This document shows positions 25,837 to 33,015 of a stretch of DNA of 64,000 nucleotides, in pieces. The stretch comes from Nodosilinea sp. PGN35 (GTDB taxonomy: Bacteria > Cyanobacteriota > Cyanobacteriia > Phormidesmidales > Phormidesmidaceae). The position numbers were made by a program, and so were the translations under genes. Location: contig NZ_JAQKQJ010000014.1 of assembly GCF_029109325.1 (NCBI RefSeq), positions 1 to 64,000 on the forward strand, written 5' to 3'. The notes under the pieces were generated by a model. That model did no database searches. It had not been told where the DNA came from and saw only the letters and a program-made list of their open reading frames with translations. Position 1 is the stretch's first letter. Every line of letters starts with the position of its first letter.

Positions 25837-26490
25837 ATGAGTCAATCCATGTTCTCGACCTGGTCTGTTTCCATCAGCGCCCCCAAGGCTGCTGTTAAGC
25901 CCGAACAGTTGACTAGCACGGAACTGGTAGCCCTCTGCCAGCAACGGCTACGGCCCGAGCGAATGATGTTCGCCGAACTTTTGCGGCGCTATCAGGGCCA
26001 TGTAGACAAGCTGCTCTACCACCTGGCACCCGATTGGCACGATCGCGCTGACCTTGCCCAGGAAGTCTGGATTCGCGTGTACCGAAACATGCGCCGTCTG
26101 AACGATCCTGCCAAATTTAAGGGTTGGCTAGGCCGTATCACCACCAACCTCTTCTATGACGAACTGCGGCGGCGGAAGCGCAACCGCGCAACTCTCTCCC
26201 TCGATGCCCCCCTTGCCCTTGAGGATGGCAGCATCGACTGGGATGTGCCCGCCAGTGCTCCTGGCCCAGTCGATACCATGATGACCCGGGAGTTCTACGA
26301 CCAGCTGCACCGTGCCATCGCCGATCTGCCCGAAGTTTTTCGCACCACGATTGTGCTGCGTGAGATTCAGGGGCTGTCCTACGAAGAAATTGCGGAGATG
26401 ACTGAGGTGTCGTTGGGCACCGTCAAGTCTCGCATTGCCCGCGCTCGACAGCGATTGCAGGCCGATCTACAGCCCTACCTGGGCCACTGA
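25837..26490 (+). CDS. sigG: ECF-type RNA polymerase sigma factor, SigG-like (about 217 aa)
   Basis: Region 2 is visible as FAELLRRYQGHVDKLLYHLAPDWHDRADLAQEVWIRVYRNMRRL, then FKGWLGRITTNLFYDELRRRKR. Region 4 is LPEVFRTTIVLREIQGLSYEEIAEMTEVSLGTVKSRIARARQRL. There are no regions 1 or 3, so it is an ECF factor. SigG is the essential ECF factor of cyanobacteria linked to envelope or membrane stress. The frame is open to an earlier ATG at 25780; I prefer 25837, though neither has a clear ribosome site. The gene downstream encodes a likely cognate anti-sigma factor, the usual layout for SigG. Confidence 0.85.
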   Translation: MSQSMFSTWSVSISAPKAAVKPEQLTSTELVALCQQRLRPERMMFAELLRRYQGHVDKLLYHLAPDWHDRADLAQEVWIRVYRNMRRLNDPAKFKGWLGRITTNLFYDELRRRKRNRATLSLDAPLALEDGSIDWDVPASAPGPVDTMMTREFYDQLHRAIADLPEVFRTTIVLREIQGLSYEEIAEMTEVSLGTVKSRIARARQRLQADLQPYLGH

Positions 26491-26823
26491 GAACCTGTAG
26501 AACCAACGAGGTGCGAAGTAGAGTGAGGGTGCTCTGCCACTCCCTGGCTTTTGGGATGGCACGTAATGCGACAGTCTGGCAAACCTGGGAACTAATGGGC
26601 TGCAAGTATCAGTCCTTTAGAACGACCTAAGAGGGGTAAAAGTCTCTATCTAGAGAGTTATATTTTGCCTTCTATAATTACTCCTCGGAGGTTACCGATT
26701 TTAAGAGGTTGGCATTATGATCAGTAGCGGCGGTAAAAATCGTCCGATCTAGTGCTTCGCCAGATTGGGTGCTTACCAGCCGAGGTCGTTGTTTAGTTGC
26801 TTATTCCAGGTGTTGTTTTTGGT
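26491..26823 (+). other. Region between sigma and anti-sigma genes
   Basis: This 333-base gap is long for an operon. A TATAAT box lies at 26673-26678 with no good -35 hexamer at the right distance, so the anti-sigma gene may have an extra promoter here. A palindromic TCTCTATCTAGAGA lies just upstream (about 26643-26656). I see no coding sequence. Confidence 0.4.
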
Positions 26824-27390
26824 ATGGCTACTTTTTCCTACATGCCTAGCCAGGTTCAGCGTTCATCCTCCAGCGATGCTAACTCAGAGGAGTCTTTGCC
26901 ATCGGCTGTTCTCTGCTGTAATGACTTAGATGCCACTAAGCGCGATCGCTTTGAGTTGCTAAGCGCCTACCTCGACGGTGAAGTCACCCCCGAGGAGCGC
27001 CAGCAGGTTTTGTGCTGGCTGCAAAACGACGACGGCGCTCGCGCCCTTTACAATCGCCTGCTTACCCTGCGCCAGGGCCTGCGCACCCAAATCGCCCCCG
27101 ACTGCGATGCCGAGGCAACCCTTGTCGGCGTCTTCCACTGCCTCAACCGTCGTCTGCGGTTGGTGACTATGGCCGGCGCGGGGGTGGCCGCCATCGGCGT
27201 GATCAACCTGTTGTCCGGCGGAGCGGGCGTTGGTAATCCTGCCTGGCGTATGGCCACCAGTGCTCCGCCCGAGACCCTGCAAATTGCCCTTGACCAGCCA
27301 GCGTTTCCCATTCCCGACGCAGCGCCCGTTTCTACCGATTTAGGCGGTCGGGTTGAGGCAGGTGGGTTGCCAGTTGATTCTGAGCTGTAG
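26824..27390 (+). CDS. Probable membrane-anchored anti-sigma factor for the SigG-like factor (188 aa)
   Basis: The cytosolic segment RFELLSAYLDGEVTPEERQQVLCWLQNDDGARALYNRLLTLRQGL is the anti-sigma helical pattern (ZAS/RseA-like), without the His-Cys zinc ligands. One hydrophobic segment (LVTMAGAGVAAIGVINLLSG) follows, then a short Pro-rich outer tail. The single span fits an anti-sigma factor cleaved or rearranged on envelope stress. I chose ATG at 26824 because it begins a family-like MATFSY and the upstream nine codons are less plausible. A strong terminator follows 33 bases after the stop. Confidence 0.75.
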   Translation: MATFSYMPSQVQRSSSSDANSEESLPSAVLCCNDLDATKRDRFELLSAYLDGEVTPEERQQVLCWLQNDDGARALYNRLLTLRQGLRTQIAPDCDAEATLVGVFHCLNRRLRLVTMAGAGVAAIGVINLLSGGAGVGNPAWRMATSAPPETLQIALDQPAFPIPDAAPVSTDLGGRVEAGGLPVDSEL

Positions 27391-27423
27391 CCCCTGGTGC
27401 TGCCACAGCCGATCTGACGATTT

Positions 27424-27465
27424 AAAAAGCCGGGCCAGCCTCTCAAGAGGCTGGCCCGGCTTTTT
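27424..27465 (+). terminator. Strong intrinsic terminator after the anti-sigma gene
   Basis: A 15-base perfect inverted repeat (GCCGGGCCAGCCTCT at 27429-27443, its complement at 27446-27460) is preceded by AAAAA and followed by TTTTT. It can work in both directions. It ends the sigma/anti-sigma transcription unit. Confidence 0.92.
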
Positions 27466-27627
27466 GCCGCAGGGACGAATCTGCTGCCCGCCGAGGTATA
27501 GCCCTCGCCTCAGGAGTTGACAGAGCGATCTGACGGCTTCAGCAAGGGCTGTGCACCCTCGCGCTGCCACGGTTCTGGATAGCGACAGGGGCGGAGGGGC
27601 CGAGCCCATTGGCCATCGCTATAGCTG

Positions 27628-27846
27628 CTAAAACTTCTCTAGCTGGTCGAGGCGCAGCCAGATATTAGGGGTGGGTACCTCACCAAATTTGACCAGGGCA
27701 TAGTCGTCACTGGTATCTAAAATTTCACCCCGCGTTTCAAACAGGTAGGGAGGAAACCGAGTATCGCTAGCGGTAGCCTCCAGGCTATTCTCTAGCTTTT
27801 CGCGCACGGCGCGTACGAGATCGCCCCGCTTTAGAGTTGTTGCCAT
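27628..27846 (-). CDS. ndhO: NAD(P)H-quinone oxidoreductase subunit O
   Basis: Nearly the whole protein (LKRGDLVRAVREKLENSLEATASDTRFPPYLFETRGEILDTSDDYALVKF, then VPTPNIWLRLDQLE) matches NdhO, a cyanobacterial and plastid-specific subunit on the cytoplasmic face of NDH-1, which carries cyclic electron flow and respiration. I chose the ATG at 27846 (MATTLKRG), giving 72 residues as usual for the family; six codons upstream are also open. It follows mutM on the same strand, 72 bases after the mutM stop would allow co-transcription. Confidence 0.95.
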   Translation of the reverse strand: MATTLKRGDLVRAVREKLENSLEATASDTRFPPYLFETRGEILDTSDDYALVKFGEVPTPNIWLRLDQLEKF

Positions 27847-27918
27847 AACTTTATTTGCTATCAACCTCAGCCCTACTGTACACGAAATCTTCCGGCATCT
27901 CCTGGGCGGTAGCCTGTT

Positions 27919-28770
27919 TCAGCGCTGACACTGGGGACAGTAGTGGGCCGACCGCCCCGCCAGCTTAAGGCGACAGATGGGGGCAGCGCAGCGGCGACAG
28001 GGCTCGCCCTCGCGGTCGTAGACCCAGGCAACGCCGCCGTAGTTGCCGTTGATGCCATAGATATCGCGGTAGTCGCTAAAGGTGGTACCCCCTGACTCAA
28101 TGCTGGTGGTAAGCACCTCACGAATCGCGCTGTGCAGCCGCGCCAGTTGCTTAATGCCAAGGCGATCGCTGAGGGTGAGCGGCCTGAGCCCGCTTAAAAA
28201 TAGCGCTTCATCGGCGTAGATGTTGCCCAGGCCCGCCACTAGCCTCTGATCGAGCAGGGCGTTTTTGATGGGGCGACGACTGCGGCTGAGGCGCTGGTGC
28301 AGGTAGTCCACTGAGAATTCATCGTCAAAGGGCTCTGGCCCCAGGGCTTGCAGGCCGGTGATAACGCTTGCGGGCACAGCCCCAGGGGGCACCCACCAGA
28401 GACGGCCAAAGGTGCGCTGATCGACGTAGCGCAGCTCGTGGTCATCGCTCAGCCAGAGACGCACCCGGCAGTGGGGCTGCACCGGAGTTTTGGGGTCGAG
28501 CCAGAGCAGTTGCCCGGTCATGCGCAGGTGCACCCCCAAGTAGCCACCGGGGCTGCCGTCGGCCTGGGTGAGCTGCCCCAGCAGGTATTTGCCCCGGCGG
28601 TGCCAGGCCGACAGACTGGCACCGATGATGCCGGCCAAAAACGCGGCTTCGTTGTGGATGGGATGGGCGATCGCCCGCGCCAGCAGCACCTGCCCCCCCT
28701 CCACCCGGTGGCCTGGCGTCACCCGCGCCAGCCCGCGCCGCACGGTTTCAACTTCAGGTAGTTCTGGCAC
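27919..28770 (-). CDS. mutM: Formamidopyrimidine-DNA glycosylase (Fpg/MutM)
   Basis: The mature N-terminus PELPEVETVRRGL with catalytic Pro2 and Glu3 is intact. Further motifs are HLRMTGQLLW, TFGRLWW, KNALLDQRLVAGLGNIYADEALFLSGL, and a C-terminal zinc finger with the four cysteines of CRRC and CPQC. The enzyme removes 8-oxoguanine and other oxidised purines and cleaves the strand, important in cells producing oxygen. Length (283) is normal. The neighbourhood psaE-mutM-ndhO ties it to photosynthesis genes. Confidence 0.97.
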   Translation of the reverse strand: MPELPEVETVRRGLARVTPGHRVEGGQVLLARAIAHPIHNEAAFLAGIIGASLSAWHRRGKYLLGQLTQADGSPGGYLGVHLRMTGQLLWLDPKTPVQPHCRVRLWLSDDHELRYVDQRTFGRLWWVPPGAVPASVITGLQALGPEPFDDEFSVDYLHQRLSRSRRPIKNALLDQRLVAGLGNIYADEALFLSGLRPLTLSDRLGIKQLARLHSAIREVLTTSIESGGTTFSDYRDIYGINGNYGGVAWVYDREGEPCRRCAAPICRLKLAGRSAHYCPQCQR

Positions 28771-28848
28771 AGCTTAACCCTGGGCTGCTGCCCCCTCACG
28801 GTGTGCCCCTGAACTATAGCAATCGCTTGAAAAATCAACACCCCATAG

Positions 28849-28878
28849 TCAAGGCCCATGCCGAAGCACGGGCCTTGA
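28849..28878 (-). terminator. Stable hairpin after psaE with UUCG loop
   Basis: On the minus strand a 13-base stem (one G-U pair) is closed by a TTCG tetraloop. A run of five T follows about 16 bases later rather than directly. It is the most likely 3' end of the psaE transcript, as an intrinsic terminator of weak type or an mRNA stabiliser. The remaining 28771-29062 shows no gene. Confidence 0.6.
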
Positions 28879-29062
28879 GGTGCTGTATAAAACCTGATAC
28901 CGCCTGACAGAAGTGGAACAGCTGCTGCCGGGATATTAGGGCCAGCTACCTGGCATGGGAAAGGATGGGGGCTGACCTAAGCCATTGAGTAATGGCTAAA
29001 TTCCTGGGCTCTCTACCAGAGCACTGGAGGCAGCTTTCGGTAGGAGCCAGGGAAACAGAGGC

Positions 29063-29287
29063 TTAGCCCTCGGCGGCGGCAGGCTTTTTAGCCTTGGGAG
29101 CCTCAACCTCTTGCAGCTCTGACAGCGCAAAGTTGTTGGTGTTGATGCCGGCGTAATTGACCTTGTCAAAGCGCACTACCGCGGGGTACTTGATGCCGCT
29201 TTGGTCGATGGTGGCAACGGTGCCGACTTCCCGGAACCAGTAGGACTCTTTGCGGAGAATGCGAACTTTAGAACCACGTTGAACCAT
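29063..29287 (-). CDS. psaE: Photosystem I reaction centre subunit IV
   Basis: MVQRGSKVRILRKESYWFREVGTVATIDQSGIKYPAVVRFDKVNYAGINTNNFALSEL is a textbook PsaE (SH3-like beta barrel), which sits on the stromal side of photosystem I and helps dock ferredoxin. The C-terminal tail is a short Ala/Lys extension. The ATG at 29287 gives 74 residues, the usual length; eight codons upstream are open but not conserved. A gap of about 380 bases to the divergent phycobiliprotein-like gene must hold its promoter. Confidence 0.97.
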   Translation of the reverse strand: MVQRGSKVRILRKESYWFREVGTVATIDQSGIKYPAVVRFDKVNYAGINTNNFALSELQEVEAPKAKKPAAAEG

Positions 29288-29666
29288 GAACAATGCCCTC
29301 TTGAAAATCAATATTAATGGCAGCTTGCCCAGGCCAAACCCCAGCCCAGACTCATTGCAAACAGCCCGCGCTTGGCTTGGATAGGGGGTTATTCCATGTC
29401 CACCAGATTACTACGAGTCCCTGGCCTCATCGCGCCAAGGGGTTTAAGTTTTATTGCAGCCCCACAAAGAGGATCCACAAAAAAACAGAAGAGTTGTGGA
29501 ACGGTTAGCTGGTCGACCAGGAAGGCAACTCGAAGACCGCTGGAAGGACAAAAAAGTAGCTGGGCGATCGCCCCATATTTTTTCGTCACGATTTTGTTTA
29601 CAATTTGCAATATATGGGCATACTTAGCCTACTCAATGGCACCACCCCACAGGAGACTGGTTCAGC
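29288..29666. other. Divergent promoter region between psaE and a phycobiliprotein-like gene
   Basis: About 380 bases without a supported gene. Its right end holds the plus-strand promoter listed separately. The psaE promoter should lie in the left part (29300-29480), where I see no convincing boxes. A HIP1 site lies near 29568. Confidence 0.5.
29597..29624 (+). promoter_or_regulatory. Probable promoter of the first phycobiliprotein-like gene
   Basis: TTTACA (29597-29602) and CATACT (29619-29624) are separated by 16 bases in an AT-rich stretch. The start codon at 29667 follows, with AGGAG near 29652 as ribosome site. Confidence 0.5.
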
Positions 29667-30143
29667 ATGCTCACTGACGTACAAGCCCTGGTAGCGGCCA
29701 CCGATGGCCGCTATGCCTCGGATCAAGAGCTGATATTTCTTCAGCAGTACCTGGGCTCCGTTAGCACTAGGCTGCGGGCCTACCAAAAAATTCAGCGGGC
29801 GGAGCAGCAGATCGTTGGTCAGGTCATGGCTCGTCTCAAGGCCAGCAATCCCAATATATTTGGGGTGGGTGGGCAAGATTTGGCCGCCAAGTGGCAGCGC
29901 GACACGGTGCGTGTACTGCGCTACGGCGCTGCGGCGCTGCTGCTCGACGACGAAGAGTGGTTTAAAGACAATCTACTGCTGTGGTTTCAAACCATTATGC
30001 AAGCCTTCGGTGCCCAGGAGAGCTGCAACCTCACCTACGCCGCCATGCAGGAGGTAATGGCTCAGCATCTCAACGGAGAAGAGCTGAGGCTGATTTTACC
30101 CATCCTGGAGCTGAGCCGCACCACTCTGGGCAAGCCTGTTTAA
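29667..30143 (+). CDS. Phycobiliprotein-like protein without bilin cysteine (158 aa)
   Basis: The layout DGRYASDQELIFLQQYLGSVSTRLRAYQKI, then KWQRDTVRVLRYGAAALLLDDEEWFKD, follows the phycobilisome alpha/beta globin-like fold. In true phycobiliproteins the last segment reads CxRDxxxxLRYxxxAL with Cys binding the bilin. Here Trp76 occupies that place, so no covalent chromophore is expected. Length is normal. It precedes a V4R gene and resembles the product of the Slr0146 gene of the photosystem II assembly operon in Synechocystis, with its own terminator. A role in assembly or as a non-pigmented partner is inferred. Confidence 0.7.
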   Translation: MLTDVQALVAATDGRYASDQELIFLQQYLGSVSTRLRAYQKIQRAEQQIVGQVMARLKASNPNIFGVGGQDLAAKWQRDTVRVLRYGAAALLLDDEEWFKDNLLLWFQTIMQAFGAQESCNLTYAAMQEVMAQHLNGEELRLILPILELSRTTLGKPV

Positions 30144-30225
30144 GCTTCGCTGACAGCGGATAAAACCATCGGCTTCAGCCGAAAATTCAGCCGCCTTAGT
30201 TGCCGGTCGTCATCACCGCACGGTT

Positions 30226-30260
30226 GCCCAGATCGCCTTTTGTGGCGGTCTGGGCGTTTT
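30226..30260 (+). terminator. Intrinsic terminator after the first phycobiliprotein-like gene
   Basis: GCCCAGATCGCC (30226-30237) pairs with GGCGGTCTGGGC (30244-30255) with one G-U pair, and is followed by GTTTT. It separates the 158-residue gene from the following operon. Confidence 0.85.
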
Positions 30261-30360
30261 ATAGCCACAGTCACGCTAGTTAAGACACCGAAAACCTCCA
30301 AACCGTTCAAACGTTTGAACCTTCATCTAGAAAGTGTCTCAACCGGACTGGCTACAGCTA
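30260..30360 (-). repeat. Palindromic MITE-like element, copy B
   Basis: The reverse complement aligns with copy A (5055-5165) nearly end to end. Its core is the perfect 16-base palindrome GTTCAAACGTTTGAAC at 30305-30320. The ends read TATAGCC and GGCTACAGCTA, an imperfect terminal inverted repeat. It starts directly at the T-run of the upstream terminator. Confidence 0.78.
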
Positions 30361-30460
30361 GGGCGGGCGAGGCATGATTACTACGTTTTGTGTCATGACC
30401 GCAGGGCATTGTCACCCGCCAATGCCGGATTGCTAGCCGTTTTAGCCTAAGGCAGGCGGG

Positions 30461-30483
30461 TTGACAAGGGCGCGATCGCGCCC
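30461..30483 (+). promoter_or_regulatory. TTGACA box overlapping a 16-bp HIP1-centred palindrome
   Basis: TTGACA (30461-30466) is followed by GGGCGCGATCGCGCCC (30468-30483), a perfect palindrome. No good -10 box follows at 16-18 bases. The site lies 78 bases before the V4R gene and could be a promoter or operator; 30361-30560 otherwise holds no gene. Confidence 0.35.
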
Positions 30484-30560
30484 CACGGCTGTTAATTCTG
30501 CGTCGCCTTGGGCACATTACAGCTATCACTGAAAACAGTCTTACAAGGCCTGTTCGATCT

Positions 30561-31244
30561 ATGGTTATGTCCACCGAGACCGCCCACCGTCTGCACCAAA
30601 AATTTCCCAAAAAGCATAACCACTATGCCCTGCGGGATTTCTTTCAGTTCAATAGCGAATACGGCACCATTACCGACTGGAACGATGCCCGCAATGTGCT
30701 CACCAGCGAAGACTTTATTATTGGGCTGCTAGAGGGCCTGCAAGAGGAAGTTGGCGATGCCTCTTCGGCCATTATGTACACTGTGGGGCTGGAGTGGGGC
30801 AAAATCGACTCGCTTCAGTTTGAAGCCTGGTTTGAGCGCGAGTTTGCCATGAGCCCCCGCCGCGCCAACCTGATGTTTTTGCTGGAAACCTGGTGGTGGC
30901 CCTACATTTCCCAGGGCTGGGGCCGCTGGGAGGTCGATATGAGCGATCGCAAGCAGGGGTTTATGTTTATCAACCTGTTTGACTCCGCCGTGGCCCGCAC
31001 CCTGGGCGACGTGGGCAAGCCCGTCTGCCACCTCTATGCCGGTCTATTTGCTGGATTTTTTACCGAAATGGTGCGCAAGCAGCTGAGCTGCATTGAAATT
31101 CAGTGCTACTCCATGGGCGAGACCTACTGCAAGTTTTTGCTGGGGGGGCGCGAGCGCATCGATGCCGCCTCCTTCTGGATGAATGAAGGGGCCAACGCCC
31201 GCGACATTGAGAAGCGCCTGCGGGCTGGGGAAGGTGGCCAATGA
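30561..31244 (+). CDS. V4R-domain protein, Slr0144-like (227 aa)
   Basis: The C-terminal part (CHLYAGLFAGFFTEMVRKQLSCIEIQCYSMGETYCKFLLGG) is a V4R (4-vinyl reductase-like) domain with its characteristic cysteines, a small-molecule binding fold that often handles tetrapyrroles or hydrocarbons. The N-terminal part (NHYALRDFFQFNSEYGTITDWNDARNVLTSEDFI) is specific to the cyanobacterial group. It heads a plus-strand run matching the Synechocystis slr0144-slr0152 operon needed for efficient photosystem II assembly. The end overlaps the next gene by four bases. A second in-frame ATG lies two codons downstream of the first. Confidence 0.78.
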   Translation: MVMSTETAHRLHQKFPKKHNHYALRDFFQFNSEYGTITDWNDARNVLTSEDFIIGLLEGLQEEVGDASSAIMYTVGLEWGKIDSLQFEAWFEREFAMSPRRANLMFLLETWWWPYISQGWGRWEVDMSDRKQGFMFINLFDSAVARTLGDVGKPVCHLYAGLFAGFFTEMVRKQLSCIEIQCYSMGETYCKFLLGGRERIDAASFWMNEGANARDIEKRLRAGEGGQ

Positions 31245-31540
31245 GTCTATTGTCTGAAGCATCCCAAACCCCTCAGCCCTGGCTGAGAGAAACCGTGCAG
31301 TCCTTCTTTCAAGCCGTGGCCTGGGACGGGCGATCGCCCCTGGCCATGCCCGGACTGGGGGCCGCCGCTCGGTCAGAGTCCACCATGACCATGACCGTCA
31401 GCGATTTCTTCCAAAACATCGCCTGGGATGGTCAACCCACTATCGGGGTTCCCATTGCGCCCCTGGCGGCAACGGCCACCCCTGCCGCTGACCCCAATCT
31501 CGACTTGACCCTGGACGGGTTTTCTGACCTATTTGGCTAG
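31241..31540 (+). CDS. Small Slr0145-position protein with repeated FFQ-AWDG motif (99 aa)
   Basis: No known domain. The protein contains the motif VQSFFQAVAWDGRSPLAMP and again VSDFFQNIAWDGQPTIGVP about 45 residues later; a third, partial element (LDGFSDLFG) ends the protein. The linkers are Ala/Pro/Thr-rich and probably disordered. Repeated short motifs on a flexible chain suggest a multivalent adaptor. It overlaps the V4R gene by four bases, so it is translationally coupled, and lies where slr0145 lies in the Synechocystis operon. Confidence 0.7.
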   Translation: MSLLSEASQTPQPWLRETVQSFFQAVAWDGRSPLAMPGLGAAARSESTMTMTVSDFFQNIAWDGQPTIGVPIAPLAATATPAADPNLDLTLDGFSDLFG

Positions 31541-31767
31541 GCCTATTTGGCTAGAGCAGCGTCCAGACCAAAAATTTAGGGGGGCTCGCCGGCTGGGCGC
31601 AGCGGAGCCAAACCCCACGGCGGTAAGCCCTGCTGGGCTCTGCGATCGCGCCCCTCCACTGACCCCTCTAGGCTTGACAGACCCCTTGCCCTGCCCTGGC
31701 CAAACCCGCTAGCAAACGGCGGGGGCCATCCCCCAACTACCTGCGCCCACTTTCCCGGAGATTTGCC

Positions 31768-32256
31768 ATGACATTTAAGCTCGATACCCTCTTTGACTCT
31801 CCCGATAAGCAATACCTCGACGCCAATGACCTCAGCATTTTGAGCCAGTACGTCAGCTCAATTCCGGAGCGCATGGCGGTCTACCGCACCCTGCGGGATC
31901 AAGAAATTGCCATTATGCAGCCCATTGCCGATGCCCTCCAGCAGCAGGCGGGCCACCCCGAGCCTCTAGTTGAGCGCAGCATGCGCAACGGGCTGATGGT
32001 GCTGCGCTACGCCGCCATGGCCATGCTGCTCGACGACGAGGGCTTTGTGGAAGAGCGCTTGCAGGGCTGGCTGCCCGAAATGGTTAAGGCCTACGAAACC
32101 CAAACGATCGATCAACAGCTGTTTCAGCTGCTGATGCAGCAGTTGGGCAAGGTGTTTTCGCCAGCCCAGCTCAACCTGCTCAAGCCCAGCCTTGAAAAGG
32201 CCAAAAGCCTGATGCTAAACACCCGCGAAACGGTCACCCTGGCCGGGCTGCTCTAG
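31768..32256 (+). CDS. Phycobiliprotein-like protein, Slr0146-like (162 aa)
   Basis: The fold pattern YLDANDLSILSQYVSSIPERMAVYRTL, followed by VERSMRNGLMVLRYAAMAMLLDDEGFVEERLQGWL, matches the phycobilisome alpha/beta family. Ser71 replaces the bilin-binding cysteine, and RNG replaces the RD pair next to it, so pigment attachment is unlikely. It is close to the 158-residue upstream paralog. A 227-base gap without a gene precedes it. Position between two V4R genes matches the Slr0146 member of the photosystem II assembly operon. Confidence 0.75.
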   Translation: MTFKLDTLFDSPDKQYLDANDLSILSQYVSSIPERMAVYRTLRDQEIAIMQPIADALQQQAGHPEPLVERSMRNGLMVLRYAAMAMLLDDEGFVEERLQGWLPEMVKAYETQTIDQQLFQLLMQQLGKVFSPAQLNLLKPSLEKAKSLMLNTRETVTLAGLL

Positions 32257-32345
32257 ACCTGGCGGGTTAGCCGCTGGGGTTGCCCGTCCGCCCCCGGATC
32301 GGCGGGTCTGACTACCATCATTACTACCTGTGAAGGACATTAACT

Positions 32346-33008
32346 ATGGTTTCTGTTGCCGATTTACTCACCGATGGCCGGCTGCCCGGCAACTACTTTG
32401 CCCAGGATCTCTACGTGCGGGGCTCGACGGAGCTGGGTCTGCTGGAAAACCGTCGCGGCGATCGCCTGTTGGCCATCCCTGACCCCCTGCTCCAGGCAAT
32501 TTATTCTGGCCTCGAGAAAGAAACCGGCCAGGCGTCGCGGCTGGTGCTCTACAACTGTGGCCGCTGGTGGGGCAAAAACTTCTACGCCCGTTTCTGCGAA
32601 GAGCTGGCCGACTACTACAAACAGCCCCTTTCCAGCCTGTCGATGGCGGAATTTCTCCAGTCGCTGCAGCAGTGCTGGAAGACCCACGGCTGGGGGCAGA
32701 TTCACCTGGATATTACCTACCGCGATCGCGGCTTCTTGGGGGTAGAGATCTGGCATTCTCCCTTTACTGCTGTCGCTCCCCAGGGCCAAAAACCGGCGGG
32801 GGATCTAGAGCGCGGCATCATCGAAATTTTCTTTAGCCAGCTCACCGGGCGCGAGCTGCGCTGTGTGCAAACGAGCTGCACGGCCAAGGGCGACGACTGC
32901 AACCGCTTTATTTTGGGTTTAGAGAAGCGGCTTCAGCCCGTAGAGGCTATGGTGGCTGGCGGCCAGGCCCACCAGGCGATTATGCAAACCCTTATGCAGC
33001 AGGGGTAA
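32346..33008 (+). CDS. V4R-domain protein, Slr0147-like (220 aa)
   Basis: The opening NYFAQDLYVRGSTELGLLENRRGDRLLAIPDPLLQAIYSGLEKETG and the C-terminal RELRCVQTSCTAKGDDCNRFILG, with three cysteines in a V4R arrangement, identify the second V4R member. It is a distant paralog of the 227-residue protein. It may bind a tetrapyrrole or related ligand and act with its neighbours in photosystem II assembly. The kinase gene starts seven bases after its stop codon. Confidence 0.77.
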   Translation: MVSVADLLTDGRLPGNYFAQDLYVRGSTELGLLENRRGDRLLAIPDPLLQAIYSGLEKETGQASRLVLYNCGRWWGKNFYARFCEELADYYKQPLSSLSMAEFLQSLQQCWKTHGWGQIHLDITYRDRGFLGVEIWHSPFTAVAPQGQKPAGDLERGIIEIFFSQLTGRELRCVQTSCTAKGDDCNRFILGLEKRLQPVEAMVAGGQAHQAIMQTLMQQG

Positions 33009-33015
33009 GCAAACG

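Noticed and set aside
26643..26656. TCTCTATCTAGAGA near 26643 and ATCTCTATCTAGAGA near 46020 as a shared operator
   Set aside because: Only the short palindrome is shared; flanking bases do not match and the second site is far from any start codon, so chance is sufficient.
29568..29577. GGCGATCGCC-type palindromes throughout the window as operators
   Set aside because: They are HIP1 sites, found in and between genes at high frequency in cyanobacteria, and carry no specific regulatory meaning individually.
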